A stretch of 23,262 nt of DNA from an uncultured Collinsella sp. (lineage in GTDB: Bacteria; Actinomycetota; Coriobacteriia; Coriobacteriales; Coriobacteriaceae): contig CALJNY010000022.1 of the NCBI GenBank assembly GCA_937981515.1, positions 1 to 23,262 on the forward strand. The letters are read 5' to 3'. Positions 7,054-14,421 of the stretch are shown piece after piece. Below the pieces are notes generated by a model. That model was not told the DNA's origin. It did no database searches and saw only the letters and a program-made list of their open reading frames with translations. Both the position numbers and the translations under genes were made by a program. The number at the start of each line of letters is the position of its first letter. Positions within the stretch are counted from its first letter, which is position 1.

Positions 7054-7932
7054 ATGTTTTCAGACACCACCGCACCTGCAAAGGAGCTTCAGGACAAACT
7101 TGCAGAGCTCGAGCAGCTGCTTTTGGCATACGGACGCGTTGCCATCGGCTTTTCCGGCGGCGTCGACAGCAGCTTTTTGGCCGCGGTCTGCGCCCGCATC
7201 ATGCCTGCCAGCACGCTTCTCGTCCACCTCACCACGCCGCTCATCGGCACGCCCGAACAGGCTTCGTTTGAGCGATCCGTTGACGGGCAAGCCAATGAGG
7301 AGCCGCATTTTAAGCTCCCTGTGCTCAATCTTTCGGTCGATCAGTTGCAGCTCCCCCAAGTAGCCTGCAACGATGCCAATCGCTGCTACCACTGCAAGCA
7401 CGCCAGCTTTACCGCTATCGTCAACCACGCCAAGTCGCTCGGCTTTCCCACCGTCATCGATGGCAGCAATGCAAGCGATCGCGGTGACTACCGCCCTGGC
7501 ATGCGAGCGGCAGAAGAACTCGGCGTACGCTCCCCCCTCATGGAGGTCGGCTTTACCAAGGACGAGGAGCGCGAGCTGCTGCGCGCGTGGGGCTATTCCG
7601 TTTGGAACTTGCCGGCAGGCGCCTGCCTTGCCACACGCGTCCCTACGGGCGAAGAGCTGACACGCGAGAAGGTCGATTTAATCCGCGCCTGCGAGGATTA
7701 CCTGCACGACCTTGGCCTGGCGCAGGTTCGCGCGCGCTTGGTCGGCGGCTGCATGCATATCGAAGCCGCTCCCGCGGATGTCACCAAGATCGCCGCCCTC
7801 GGCGGAACTGCAGTCGACGACCAGGGCAAAACCCCGCTGCCCACCGCTATCGAGTCCGCGCTGCGCGAGCTGGGCTGCGGCCACATCTCCCCCGAGGTCA
7901 CCCCCTACATCCACGGCAACATGAACCTTTAG
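7054..7932 (+). CDS. larE: LarE-type ATP-dependent sacrificial sulfur transferase
   Basis: LarE adenylates and then inserts sulfur into the pyridinium dicarboxylate precursor of the nickel-pincer nucleotide cofactor used by lactate racemase (LarA) and related enzymes. The 292-residue protein has the PP-loop SGGVDS at 34-39, the GSNASDRGDYRPGMRAA region at 137-153 and the LarE signature GACLATRVP around Cys191, the position of the sulfur-donating cysteine in the family. It also has a CxxC (Cys111 and Cys114 in NRCYHCK). Three cysteines suggest the iron-sulfur-cluster variant rather than the single-cysteine sacrificial type; this is inference. AAGGA precedes the start. No larA, larB or larC is nearby, so it is an orphan here. 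Confidence 0.92.
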   Translation: MFSDTTAPAKELQDKLAELEQLLLAYGRVAIGFSGGVDSSFLAAVCARIMPASTLLVHLTTPLIGTPEQASFERSVDGQANEEPHFKLPVLNLSVDQLQLPQVACNDANRCYHCKHASFTAIVNHAKSLGFPTVIDGSNASDRGDYRPGMRAAEELGVRSPLMEVGFTKDEERELLRAWGYSVWNLPAGACLATRVPTGEELTREKVDLIRACEDYLHDLGLAQVRARLVGGCMHIEAAPADVTKIAALGGTAVDDQGKTPLPTAIESALRELGCGHISPEVTPYIHGNMNL

Positions 7933-8043
7933 GTTACGCCGTTTTACAAACGGCGTAACTGCCCGGCGCTGCGCAGGCCCCGGGCACGGCAATCTGACGT
8001 TCAACTTCACGGGCGCGACCAAAAGGTCAGCGCCCGCTTGTTT
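7933..8043. terminator. Three tandem hairpins after larE
   Basis: Starting one base after the larE stop: stem GTTACGCCGTTT (7933-7944) / AAACGGCGTAAC (7948-7959) with a three-base loop; then TGCCCGG (7960-7966) / CCGGGCA (7980-7986); then CGGGCGCGACC (8010-8020), loop AAAA, pairing with GGTC-A-GCGCCCG (8025-8036) with a one-base bulge, followed by CTTGTTTC. The last is the most terminator-like. The first ends without a T-run. Confidence 0.55.
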
Positions 8044-8312
8044 CACGTCACCTTACCGCACCCGGAGCCCGCTCGCTCGCATATGCTCAACCTGGACTGC
8101 GTTAACTGACCCGCCAAAAAGGGACAAGTTTATTTTGGCAGGTTTTATCTGGGGAAATGCAGAATAGCTCCATATGCACAACCGCCGCAGCTCCATATGA
8201 GGTAAATGAATCCGTAGCGTTTGTCCCAAATCTTAAGTATTTGTTCGACAGAACGGCCCCTGCCGGCTCCTGCTAGACTGGTAGATTCCCAACCGTCCAT
8301 CCAGGAGCCTCA
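8044..8312 (+). other. Intergenic leader before the endonuclease gene
   Basis: No gene is seen here. Contents are a type A repeat (8110-8160), a direct repeat AGCTCCATATG (8166-8176 and 8189-8199, 23 bases apart), and close to the gene a TGCTAGACT extended -10-like box (about 8271-8279) without a clear -35. Confidence 0.5.
8110..8160 (+). repeat. Type A 51-bp hairpin repeat, copy 3
   Basis: CCCGCCAAAAAGGGACAAG, TTTATTTTGGCAGG, then TTTTATCTGGGGAAATGC. It is nearly identical to the copy at 2487-2537: one change in the left arm (CCCGCC for CCTGCC), one in the loop, one in the tail. It is not next to a gene end, so here a terminator role is less likely. Confidence 0.9.
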
Positions 8313-9296
8313 ATGTCGCGCAAGTCCGCCTACAAGCAAGTGCTTTCCATCGGCACCGCCGTGGTGCTGGGGTTTGCGCTGTTCACAGGGTCGCTCGACG
8401 GAGCGCCCAAGCTGCTGTCGCCGCAAAGCGATGAGCAGGCAGCGGCTCTGGCCGAGAAGCAAAACGAGAATCCCAGCCGTACCGACGACGAGGCAGACCT
8501 GGTTGCCCGGCTTGAATCGGGAACAGCGAGCTCCGAGGACCCTCAAAATAGCCAAGACTCTGGCGATGGCTCTGAATCCGCCGCAACCGACACCGGTGAC
8601 GCTGCCTCCGCGGATAGTGCCGCCACCCCCATCGACGAGGTCGAAAACCCCGATCTCGTCCGCGCCCGCGGCGTATATCTCAACAGCATTCCCGACTACG
8701 CCGGCAACCCTTATGTTGCCCTTCGCGCCGACAGCACGCACCCGTTGGGCATGCCATCATTCACGCTCGACGAATACGAGCGCGCTACAGAAGAGGGTTG
8801 CTTTAAGAAGTTCTCCAAGCTCGACAGCCTGGGCCGCACTCGCAAGGCGCTCGCCTGCGTAGGCCCCGAGTCGCTCGGACAGGGAAAGCGCGGCGATATC
8901 TCGCGTATCCATCCTGCCGGTTGGCACCAGCAGCGCTACGACTTTATTCCGGGCCAGAGCCTCTACAACCGCTGCCACCTCATCGCCTGGTCGCTCTGCG
9001 GCGAAAACGCCAACCGCAAAAATCTCCTCACCGGCACGCGCTATCTCAACGAGACGGGCATGCTACCGTTTGAAGAGCAGATTCTCAACTATATTCGCGA
9101 TACGGGCAACCATGTGCTCTACCGCGTCACGCCCATGTATAACGAAGAGGAACTTGTCTGCCGTGGCGTGCGCCTTGAGGCACAATCGGTCGAGGACCAC
9201 GGCAAGACCCTCTGCTTCCACGTGTACTGTTACAACCTGCAGCCGCACGTGCAGATCGACTACGCCACCGGCCGCAACCAGGCATCCGGAGACTAG
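8313..9296 (+). CDS. Secreted or membrane-anchored DNA/RNA non-specific endonuclease (EndA/NucA-like)
   Basis: A 327-residue nuclease. An N-terminal basic stretch and hydrophobic segment (about 9-25) without an obvious cleavage motif suggest a signal anchor. A low-complexity Ser/Asp/Ala/Glu-rich linker covers about 36-112. The catalytic domain (about 115-315) holds the beta-beta-alpha-metal site: YNRCHLIAWSLCGENAN, with His222 as the likely general base (DRGH/NRCH type) and a metal-binding Asn in GENANRKNLLTGTRYLNETGM. Relatives include the streptococcal DNA-entry nuclease EndA and other extracellular nucleases. The role (nutrient scavenging, DNA uptake or competition) cannot be read from context; no competence genes or immunity gene are adjacent. 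AGGAG precedes the ATG. Confidence 0.9.
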   Translation: MSRKSAYKQVLSIGTAVVLGFALFTGSLDGAPKLLSPQSDEQAAALAEKQNENPSRTDDEADLVARLESGTASSEDPQNSQDSGDGSESAATDTGDAASADSAATPIDEVENPDLVRARGVYLNSIPDYAGNPYVALRADSTHPLGMPSFTLDEYERATEEGCFKKFSKLDSLGRTRKALACVGPESLGQGKRGDISRIHPAGWHQQRYDFIPGQSLYNRCHLIAWSLCGENANRKNLLTGTRYLNETGMLPFEEQILNYIRDTGNHVLYRVTPMYNEEELVCRGVRLEAQSVEDHGKTLCFHVYCYNLQPHVQIDYATGRNQASGD

Positions 9297-9360
9297 TGCC
9301 GACCGCGCCACCCGTAACCCAAAAAATGGTCCGTTTTCCTCCGTCCCCAAGGGATCAAAT

Positions 9361-9390
9361 AAGGCCGCCCCGGTTACCCAGAGCGGCCTT
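9361..9390. terminator. Bidirectional terminator between endonuclease and EF-G-like gene
   Basis: Stem AAGGCCGC (9361-9368) / GCGGCCTT (9383-9390), followed by TT on the plus strand and TTATTTG on the minus strand. It separates two convergent genes. Confidence 0.8.
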
Positions 9391-9425
9391 TTCGTCAGCA
9401 CCTACATTGCAGGCAAAACCACACG

Positions 9426-11501
9426 CTACTTGGCGCGACCCTCCTCATAGCGCTCGACCAGCTTGGCCTGAACGTCATAAGGCACCTGCTCGTAGCCTGC
9501 AGGCTTCATGGTAAAGTCACCCGTGCCGCGCGTGATAGAGCGCAGGCGCGTCGAGTAATCCGTCAGCTCTGCCAGCGGCGCCTGGGCAATAACCACGGTA
9601 TCGCCACGCTCATCGGTCTCCATGCCCGTCACGCGACCGCGCGATGCCGAGATGTCGCCCATCACGGCGCCGGCGTAGCTCTCGGGGATAGTCACCGTGA
9701 TTTCCTCGATGGGCTCCAGCACCACCGGGTCGGCATCGGCGCATGCCTTGCGCAGGCCGATACGAGCCGCCGCGCGAAACGCCATCTCGTTGGAGTCGAC
9801 GCTGTGATACGAGCCGTCGTACACCGCGACGCGAATGCCCGTAAGCGGGTAGCCGGCAATGATGCCGTCCTTCATGGTCTCCTGGACGCCCTTGTCCACG
9901 GCGGGGATCAGCGAGCGAGGAATACGGCCGCCTACGACCTCGTCAACAAACTCATAGCCGTCGCTCGTGCCGTCGGGCCCAATGAGCGGCTCCACACGCA
10001 GCCAGCAGTCGCCGTACTGACCGGCGCCGCCGGTCTGCTTCTTGTGGCGACCCTGGGCGCTTGCCGTGCGGCGGATGGTTTCGCGATACGGAATGCGGAT
10101 CGGCACGCTTTTGGCCACGACCTTGGTGCGATCCTCCAAACGGTTGAGCAGCACCGAAACCTGCGCCTCGCCCACGGCGGAGATGATAGTCTGGCCCGTC
10201 TCCTCGTCGCGGTCGATGCTCATGGTCGGATCGGCCTTGCAGGCCTTCTCGATAAACGTGTAGAGCTTCTCTTCGTCGCCACGATTCTCGGCCTCGATGG
10301 CGATGCGGTACTGCGAGTTGGGAAACTTAAACGCCGCAGCCTCGACCTTGCCGGTAATCGAGAGCGTATCGCCCGTCTCGGCCGCCAGCTTGGGCGCCAC
10401 GATGATGTCGCCGGCATAGGCGTGACCGACCTCGGTCATGTCGCGGCCGCACATCACATACAGGTGAGCCAGACGGTCGCTCTTGCGCGTGCGGGCATTG
10501 ATCAGCTCAAGGCCCGGCTCAAGCGTACCCGTCAGTACCTTGATAAAGCTGATGCGGCCCTGCTGCGGGTCGGCCAGCGTCTTAAACACAAACGCCACCG
10601 GACGGTCATCGTCACTCGAGATCTTGAGCGAGTCGCCGTCGATGAGCGGCATCTCGCCGTAGTCAGTCGGCGCCGGGAAGTACGTGGCAATGTCGTCCAT
10701 CAGCGAGTTGACGCCCTGCTCCTTAATGCAATCGCCCGCAAAGACCGGCACAAAGATGCGCTCGGCGATCGCTTTCGACAGCAGGCCTTCGAGCTCCTCC
10801 TGCGTCAGCGTCTCCTCGCCTTCCAGGTACTTCATCATCAGCTCATCGTCGGCCTCGGCCACCAACTCGCACAGATGGTCGTGGGCCTCCTCAGCCTGGG
10901 CACGATACTCCTCGGGGATCTCCGACTCAACGGCCTCGGTGCCGTTGCAATGGCGCGCCTTCATGCGCACCAGGTCGATAATGCCGTTAAAGTCCTCGCC
11001 CTCGCCCCAGGGGAGGGTCACGGCGCCCAGACGCGTGCCAAAGCGCTCCTGCAGCAGGTCCATCGTGGTCGCAAAGCTGGCTTCGGAGCGCGACAAGCGG
11101 TTTACGAACACCGCGCGCGCCAGGCGCAGGTCCTCGGCGGCGTACCAAAGCTTAACCGTCGTTGGCTGCGGGCCGGCCTCGGCGTCGACCACAAACAGCG
11201 CCGTCTCGCAAACGCTCATCGCAGCAAAGGCGTCGCCGATAAAATCGGGATAGCACGGAGCATCGAGCACGTTGATGCGGGCGCCCTTCCAGTCGATCGG
11301 CGCGATGGTCGTCGAGATGGAGAATGAACGCTTGACCTCTTCGGGGTCATAGTCGAGCGTGGGCTTGGTGCCGTCGTGGCCGCCCAGGCGGGCGGTCTTA
11401 CCGGAAAGGTGGAGCATGGCCTCGGCGAGTGAAGTCTTGCCCACCCCGCCTTGGCCTACGAGCACCACGTTCCTTACGTTGCCGGTCTTGGGAGCACCCA
11501 T
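9426..11501 (-). CDS. Elongation factor G-like protein (EF-G2 type) with degenerate GTPase motifs
   Basis: A 691-residue translation-factor-like protein with the full EF-G layout: G domain (1 to about 280), domain II (about 300-385), and domains III-V to the end (NSQYRIAIEAENRGDEEKLY, GRHKKQTGGAGQYGD, YAGAVMGDISASRGRVTGME). The P-loop GQGGVGKTS (16-24) is intact. G3 reads DAPCYPDF (80-87) where EF-G has DTPGHVDF, so the catalytic His is Tyr84. G4 reads NRLS (134-137) where NKxD is expected. Such EF-G-like paralogues are common in Actinomycetota and usually named EF-G-like protein EF-G2; their role is not settled. The start at 11501 is set by AAGGAGG five bases upstream; a longer TTG-initiated frame has no such support. 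The canonical fusA is not in the window. Confidence 0.9.
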   Translation of the reverse strand: MGAPKTGNVRNVVLVGQGGVGKTSLAEAMLHLSGKTARLGGHDGTKPTLDYDPEEVKRSFSISTTIAPIDWKGARINVLDAPCYPDFIGDAFAAMSVCETALFVVDAEAGPQPTTVKLWYAAEDLRLARAVFVNRLSRSEASFATTMDLLQERFGTRLGAVTLPWGEGEDFNGIIDLVRMKARHCNGTEAVESEIPEEYRAQAEEAHDHLCELVAEADDELMMKYLEGEETLTQEELEGLLSKAIAERIFVPVFAGDCIKEQGVNSLMDDIATYFPAPTDYGEMPLIDGDSLKISSDDDRPVAFVFKTLADPQQGRISFIKVLTGTLEPGLELINARTRKSDRLAHLYVMCGRDMTEVGHAYAGDIIVAPKLAAETGDTLSITGKVEAAAFKFPNSQYRIAIEAENRGDEEKLYTFIEKACKADPTMSIDRDEETGQTIISAVGEAQVSVLLNRLEDRTKVVAKSVPIRIPYRETIRRTASAQGRHKKQTGGAGQYGDCWLRVEPLIGPDGTSDGYEFVDEVVGGRIPRSLIPAVDKGVQETMKDGIIAGYPLTGIRVAVYDGSYHSVDSNEMAFRAAARIGLRKACADADPVVLEPIEEITVTIPESYAGAVMGDISASRGRVTGMETDERGDTVVIAQAPLAELTDYSTRLRSITRGTGDFTMKPAGYEQVPYDVQAKLVERYEEGRAK

Positions 11502-11740
11502 GATGACCTCCTTGCAGGGTCGCGCGCGATGCGCGACGCCAACGGGGAGAGTTCGCGGTCGATGCCGTCCCGGGAGCAGCATGGTCGGCAGCCGAGCCGA
11601 CTCACCCTCCAAATGTCCTATGCCACCACACTACCCTTGCAGTCGCCTGTCCATGCAGACCTTTCGGCACGCGTATGGATACGGGCGGCGAGAGGAGGGC
11701 GCGAGCTTGCGAGGCGATTATTGAACCCCGCGGATGCAAA
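11502..11740 (-). other. Leader region upstream of the EF-G-like gene
   Basis: About 240 GC-rich bases with no gene that I can support. The only clear signal is the AAGGAGG ribosome site of the downstream minus-strand gene at its left end. No convincing -35/-10 pair is seen. Small inverted stretches such as CGCGCGATGCGCG are present without a clear role. Confidence 0.4.
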
Positions 11741-11776
11741 CAAAAAGCCGCCACAGACCGTAAGGCCTGCGGCGGC
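11741..11776 (-). terminator. Terminator of the amino acid ABC operon
   Basis: On the minus strand GCCGCC-G-CAG pairs with CTG-T-GGCGGC (stem bases 11771-11776 with 11747-11752), followed directly by TTTTTG. This is the form expected for a Rho-independent terminator about 35 bases after the ATPase stop. Confidence 0.85.
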
Positions 11777-11811
11777 ATCACCTCAATATACAGTTGAGTA
11801 AATAGCTGAGC

Positions 11812-12576
11812 CTATCCCTCGATACGGCTTAAGAACTCGCGTGTACGCTGCTCGCGCGGATGGTCGATGACCTGCTCGGCAGGACCTTCCTCGACAATAC
11901 GACCGCTGTCCATAAAGACCACGCGGTCGGCAACGTCGCGGGCAAACTGCATCGCGTGCGTCACAATCACCATCGTCATATTCTGCGCAGCAAGGTCTTT
12001 AATGACACGCAGCACCTCGGCCGTCAGCTCGGGATCGAGCGCCGAAGTCGGCTCGTCAAAGAACAAGATTTCCGGTTCGAGCGCCAAGGCGCGGGCGATA
12101 CTCACACGCTGTTGCTGACCGCCCGAAAGCTCACACGGAACCTTGTTCTCGTTGCCCGTCAGCCCCATTTGCGCAATCAGCTCGTGTGCGCGGGCCTCCG
12201 CCTGCTCGCGCGGGCGCTTGAGCACGCGGATCGGTGCATCGGTGATGTTTTTCATCACGGTATAGTGCGGGAACAGATTGTAGTTCTGAAACACCAGACC
12301 AAACCGCGAGCGCGCCTGTTTAGGTACATCGCCCTTTGCGTACACCGCGCCCGAACCCGCATCCGTCGCGACGGCAAGGTCGCCAAACGAGAGCGAGCCA
12401 CCGTCAAGCGTCTCGAGCAGCGTGGCACAGCGCAGCAGCGTGGACTTACCGCCGCCCGAAGGCCCGATAATCGCCACGACCTCGCCACGCTTTACCTCGA
12501 GCGAGATATCCTTGAGCACCTCATTGCCGCCAAACGCCTTGCGCGCGCTCGTTATATTCATTACCGAATTAATCAT
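11812..12576 (-). CDS. Polar amino acid ABC transporter, ATP-binding protein (GlnQ-like)
   Basis: The ATPase that powers the importer encoded just upstream. It has 254 residues with every ABC motif: Walker A GPSGGGKS (38-45), Q-loop VFQN (Gln98), signature LSGGQQQR (150-157), Walker B ILFFDE (170-175), D-loop SALD and switch His207 in VTHAM. The match is to the polar amino acid uptake subfamily (GlnQ, HisP, ArtP). Start 12576 (ATG ATT AAT) lies eight bases inside the permease gene, so translation is probably coupled; another ATG at 12561 is possible. A terminator follows at 11741-11776. Confidence 0.94.
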   Translation of the reverse strand: MINSVMNITSARKAFGGNEVLKDISLEVKRGEVVAIIGPSGGGKSTLLRCATLLETLDGGSLSFGDLAVATDAGSGAVYAKGDVPKQARSRFGLVFQNYNLFPHYTVMKNITDAPIRVLKRPREQAEARAHELIAQMGLTGNENKVPCELSGGQQQRVSIARALALEPEILFFDEPTSALDPELTAEVLRVIKDLAAQNMTMVIVTHAMQFARDVADRVVFMDSGRIVEEGPAEQVIDHPREQRTREFLSRIEG

Positions 12577-13222
12577 GGTAGTAATCCAATTTTTTCTCGG
12601 CAGCGCCCAGCAGCATCTCGACCACAAAGTTGAAAACCCAGTAGATCAGCGCCGCAATCGCAAACGGTACCATGCTCACCTGCGAGGCAACCAGGGCCTT
12701 GGCGGTCGAGAACATCTCGCCCACGCCAATGGCAAACGCCAGCGACGTGTCCTTGACCAGCGTGATAATCTCGTTGCCCATCGCCGGCAGAATACGCTTG
12801 GCGACCTGCGGCATCACGATATACAGAAACATCTGCATGCGCGAATAGCCCAGCACCTCGGCTGCCTCGTATTGACCGCGCGGAATGGACTGCAGGCCCG
12901 AGCGATAGATCTCGGCAAAGTAACCGGCGTAGTTGATGATGAACGCCACGACGCACGCCGTCCACTTGGAATCGGGCGTGAGCGAAATACCAAACACATA
13001 ATACGGGGCAAAGTAGATGGCAAACATCTGCAGCATGAGCGGCGTACCGCGCATCACCGAAATATAGATACGCGCGATCCAGCGAAGCGGCGCGATTTTG
13101 CTCATGCGCATGAACGCCACGGGGATTCCCAGCGGAATCGACCCCAGCAGCGTCAGCACAAACAGCTGCAAACTGACCAAGAATCCCTGGCCAAGCATCT
13201 GCATCATGACCTGAATAGACAT
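12569..13222 (-). CDS. Polar amino acid ABC transporter, permease (HisM/GlnP-like)
   Basis: A 217-residue inner-membrane permease with about five hydrophobic segments. The cytoplasmic EAA loop (GQYEAAEVLGYSRMQMFLYIVMPQ, spread over two lines of family consensus) contacts the ATPase. The N-terminal segment is typical of the His/Glu/Gln/Arg/opine family, and the MRGTPLMLQMF motif near residue 60 is diagnostic. The ATG at 13222 overlaps the stop codon of the binding-protein gene as TAATG, and its own end overlaps the ATPase start by eight bases: a tightly coupled operon. A single permease implies a homodimer. Confidence 0.93.
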   Translation of the reverse strand: MSIQVMMQMLGQGFLVSLQLFVLTLLGSIPLGIPVAFMRMSKIAPLRWIARIYISVMRGTPLMLQMFAIYFAPYYVFGISLTPDSKWTACVVAFIINYAGYFAEIYRSGLQSIPRGQYEAAEVLGYSRMQMFLYIVMPQVAKRILPAMGNEIITLVKDTSLAFAIGVGEMFSTAKALVASQVSMVPFAIAALIYWVFNFVVEMLLGAAEKKLDYYHD

Positions 13223-14082
13223 TACTTGAGCACCCAATTATCGAAAGATAGACCGTAGCTTGAATACTTGTCGCACAGGTCCTTGACCGTGCCATCCTCG
13301 TAGAGTGCCTTGAGCGACTCGGTCACGGCATCGGCGGACTTGGTGTCGCCCTTCTTAAAGCCGACGGCGTAGTGCTCGCTGGACAGCGGCTTGTCGAGCT
13401 GCGTATAGGCATCGGGCTTGGCGGCAAGCTGATATTGAGCGATCGAGAGATCACAGGCAACGGCATCGACTGCACCACTCTCGAGCTGCATAAACGCCGT
13501 GTTGTACTCACCGATGGTATCGAGCGTGGCAAACGTCGCGGCCAGACCCTTCTGGTCGCCCTCGAGCACATCCTGCGCCGCGGAATCGGTCTGGGTAATC
13601 ACCGTCTTGCCGGCAAGATCGTCCCAGCTCTTGATACCCGCGTCCTTCTTGACCACGAGCACTTGCTCGTTAAGCATGTACGGCTCGGAGAACGTGTAGT
13701 CGTCCTCGCGGCCCTCCATGGTAAAGCCGTTCCAGATGCAGCTGATGGCACCCGAGTTGAGCAGCGTGTCCTTGGCATCCCAGTCGATAGCCTCATACTC
13801 AACGTCCCAGCCTTGCTTGTCGGCAACGGCCTTGGCAAGGTCGAGGTCAAAGCCCGTGTACTCGCCATCGTCGCCCACAAAACCGTACGGAGGATAGGAC
13901 TTGTCAAAGCCCACGACGAGCTTCTTGGACTCCGCAGCGCCCTTCACGTCCTTGGCTGCGGCAGAGCCAGCAGCGGAGCCCTTGCCGGCACCACCGCCGC
14001 AGCCGACAAGACCAAGGCCAAGCACCGTGGCAAGCGAGCCGGCTAGACCAACAAACTGACGACGAGACATATCGGTATTCAT
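13222..14082 (-). CDS. Polar amino acid ABC transporter, substrate-binding lipoprotein (Tat-type signal)
   Basis: A 286-residue solute-binding protein, first gene of the importer operon. The N-terminus has a twin-arginine motif (SRRQFVG, residues 6-12), a hydrophobic core and a lipobox LVGC with Cys28, so it is likely exported folded by Tat and lipid-anchored. A Gly/Ala/Ser linker follows. The mature domain shows the family-3 signature FDKSYPPYGF, GFDLDLAKAVADKQG, WNGFTMEGRE and TFSEPYM. Substrate is probably a polar amino acid, exact one unknown. GGGAGA precedes the ATG at 14082; an ATG seven codons earlier is less well supported. Its promoter is at 14139-14167. Confidence 0.93.
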   Translation of the reverse strand: MNTDMSRRQFVGLAGSLATVLGLGLVGCGGGAGKGSAAGSAAAKDVKGAAESKKLVVGFDKSYPPYGFVGDDGEYTGFDLDLAKAVADKQGWDVEYEAIDWDAKDTLLNSGAISCIWNGFTMEGREDDYTFSEPYMLNEQVLVVKKDAGIKSWDDLAGKTVITQTDSAAQDVLEGDQKGLAATFATLDTIGEYNTAFMQLESGAVDAVACDLSIAQYQLAAKPDAYTQLDKPLSSEHYAVGFKKGDTKSADAVTESLKALYEDGTVKDLCDKYSSYGLSFDNWVLK

Positions 14083-14100
14083 GGTATTCTCCCTTGATGG

Positions 14101-14153
14101 CACTTTAGTTAGGTAAAGCGAGTCATGTAACGTTCAGAATCATACACTTTAGT
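14101..14153. promoter_or_regulatory. Direct repeat CACTTTAGT around the ABC operon promoter
   Basis: CACTTTAGT occurs at 14101-14109 and again at 14145-14153, exactly 44 bases apart, about four helical turns. The second copy lies in the promoter spacer and the first in the leader. Such spacing suits a looping or cooperative repressor, but no regulator is encoded beside the operon. Confidence 0.35.
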
Positions 14154-14167
14154 GAGATGGAGTACAA
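14139..14167 (-). promoter_or_regulatory. Promoter of the amino acid ABC operon
   Basis: On the minus strand TTGTAC (14167-14162) and TATGAT (14144-14139) are separated by exactly 17 bases. The -10 has five of six consensus matches and the -35 four of six. The -35 sits nine bases outside the 34-bp inverted-repeat element. Confidence 0.65.
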
Positions 14168-14175
14168 GGGAGGGT

Positions 14176-14312
14176 TTGCCCGCTGGGCTCCGGGGCGGGG
14201 GTTAAGTTTCCTGCTCTACAGTCCTGCTCACGACGGAGGCCACATTAAGTGGCCTCCTGTTCGTGCGGAACTCGCGATAAACTTAACCCCCGCCCCGGAG
14301 CCCAGCGGGCAA
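14176..14312. repeat. 137-bp element with perfect 34-bp inverted repeats and a nested hairpin
   Basis: The left arm 14176-14209 (starts TTGCCCGCTGGG, ends GGTTAAGTTT) is the exact reverse complement of the right arm 14279-14312. Between them are 69 bases holding a smaller hairpin, GGAGGCCAC (14235-14243) / GTGGCCTCC (14249-14257), loop ATTAA. Open frames crossing it look spurious. A MITE-like non-autonomous element or a large structured terminator between the divergent genes are both possible. Confidence 0.85.
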
Positions 14313-14421
14313 TCATCGTTGTACCTATCACTGATACCAATAAACCGCTTGCATATCGTCTGTTGGCTTGGCACGGTACAATGCTTGTGGCTTTCAATTT
14401 ATAAATTAGTGGGGTTAATTC

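Noticed and set aside
7022..7363. An overlapping frame starting before larE
   Set aside because: It overlaps larE in another frame, lacks motifs, and the PP-loop protein clearly occupies the region.
9804..11327. A 507-codon open frame opposite the EF-G-like gene
   Set aside because: Antisense shadow of a well-supported gene; the translated sequence is Arg/His/Gly/Ala-rich without domains or a ribosome site.
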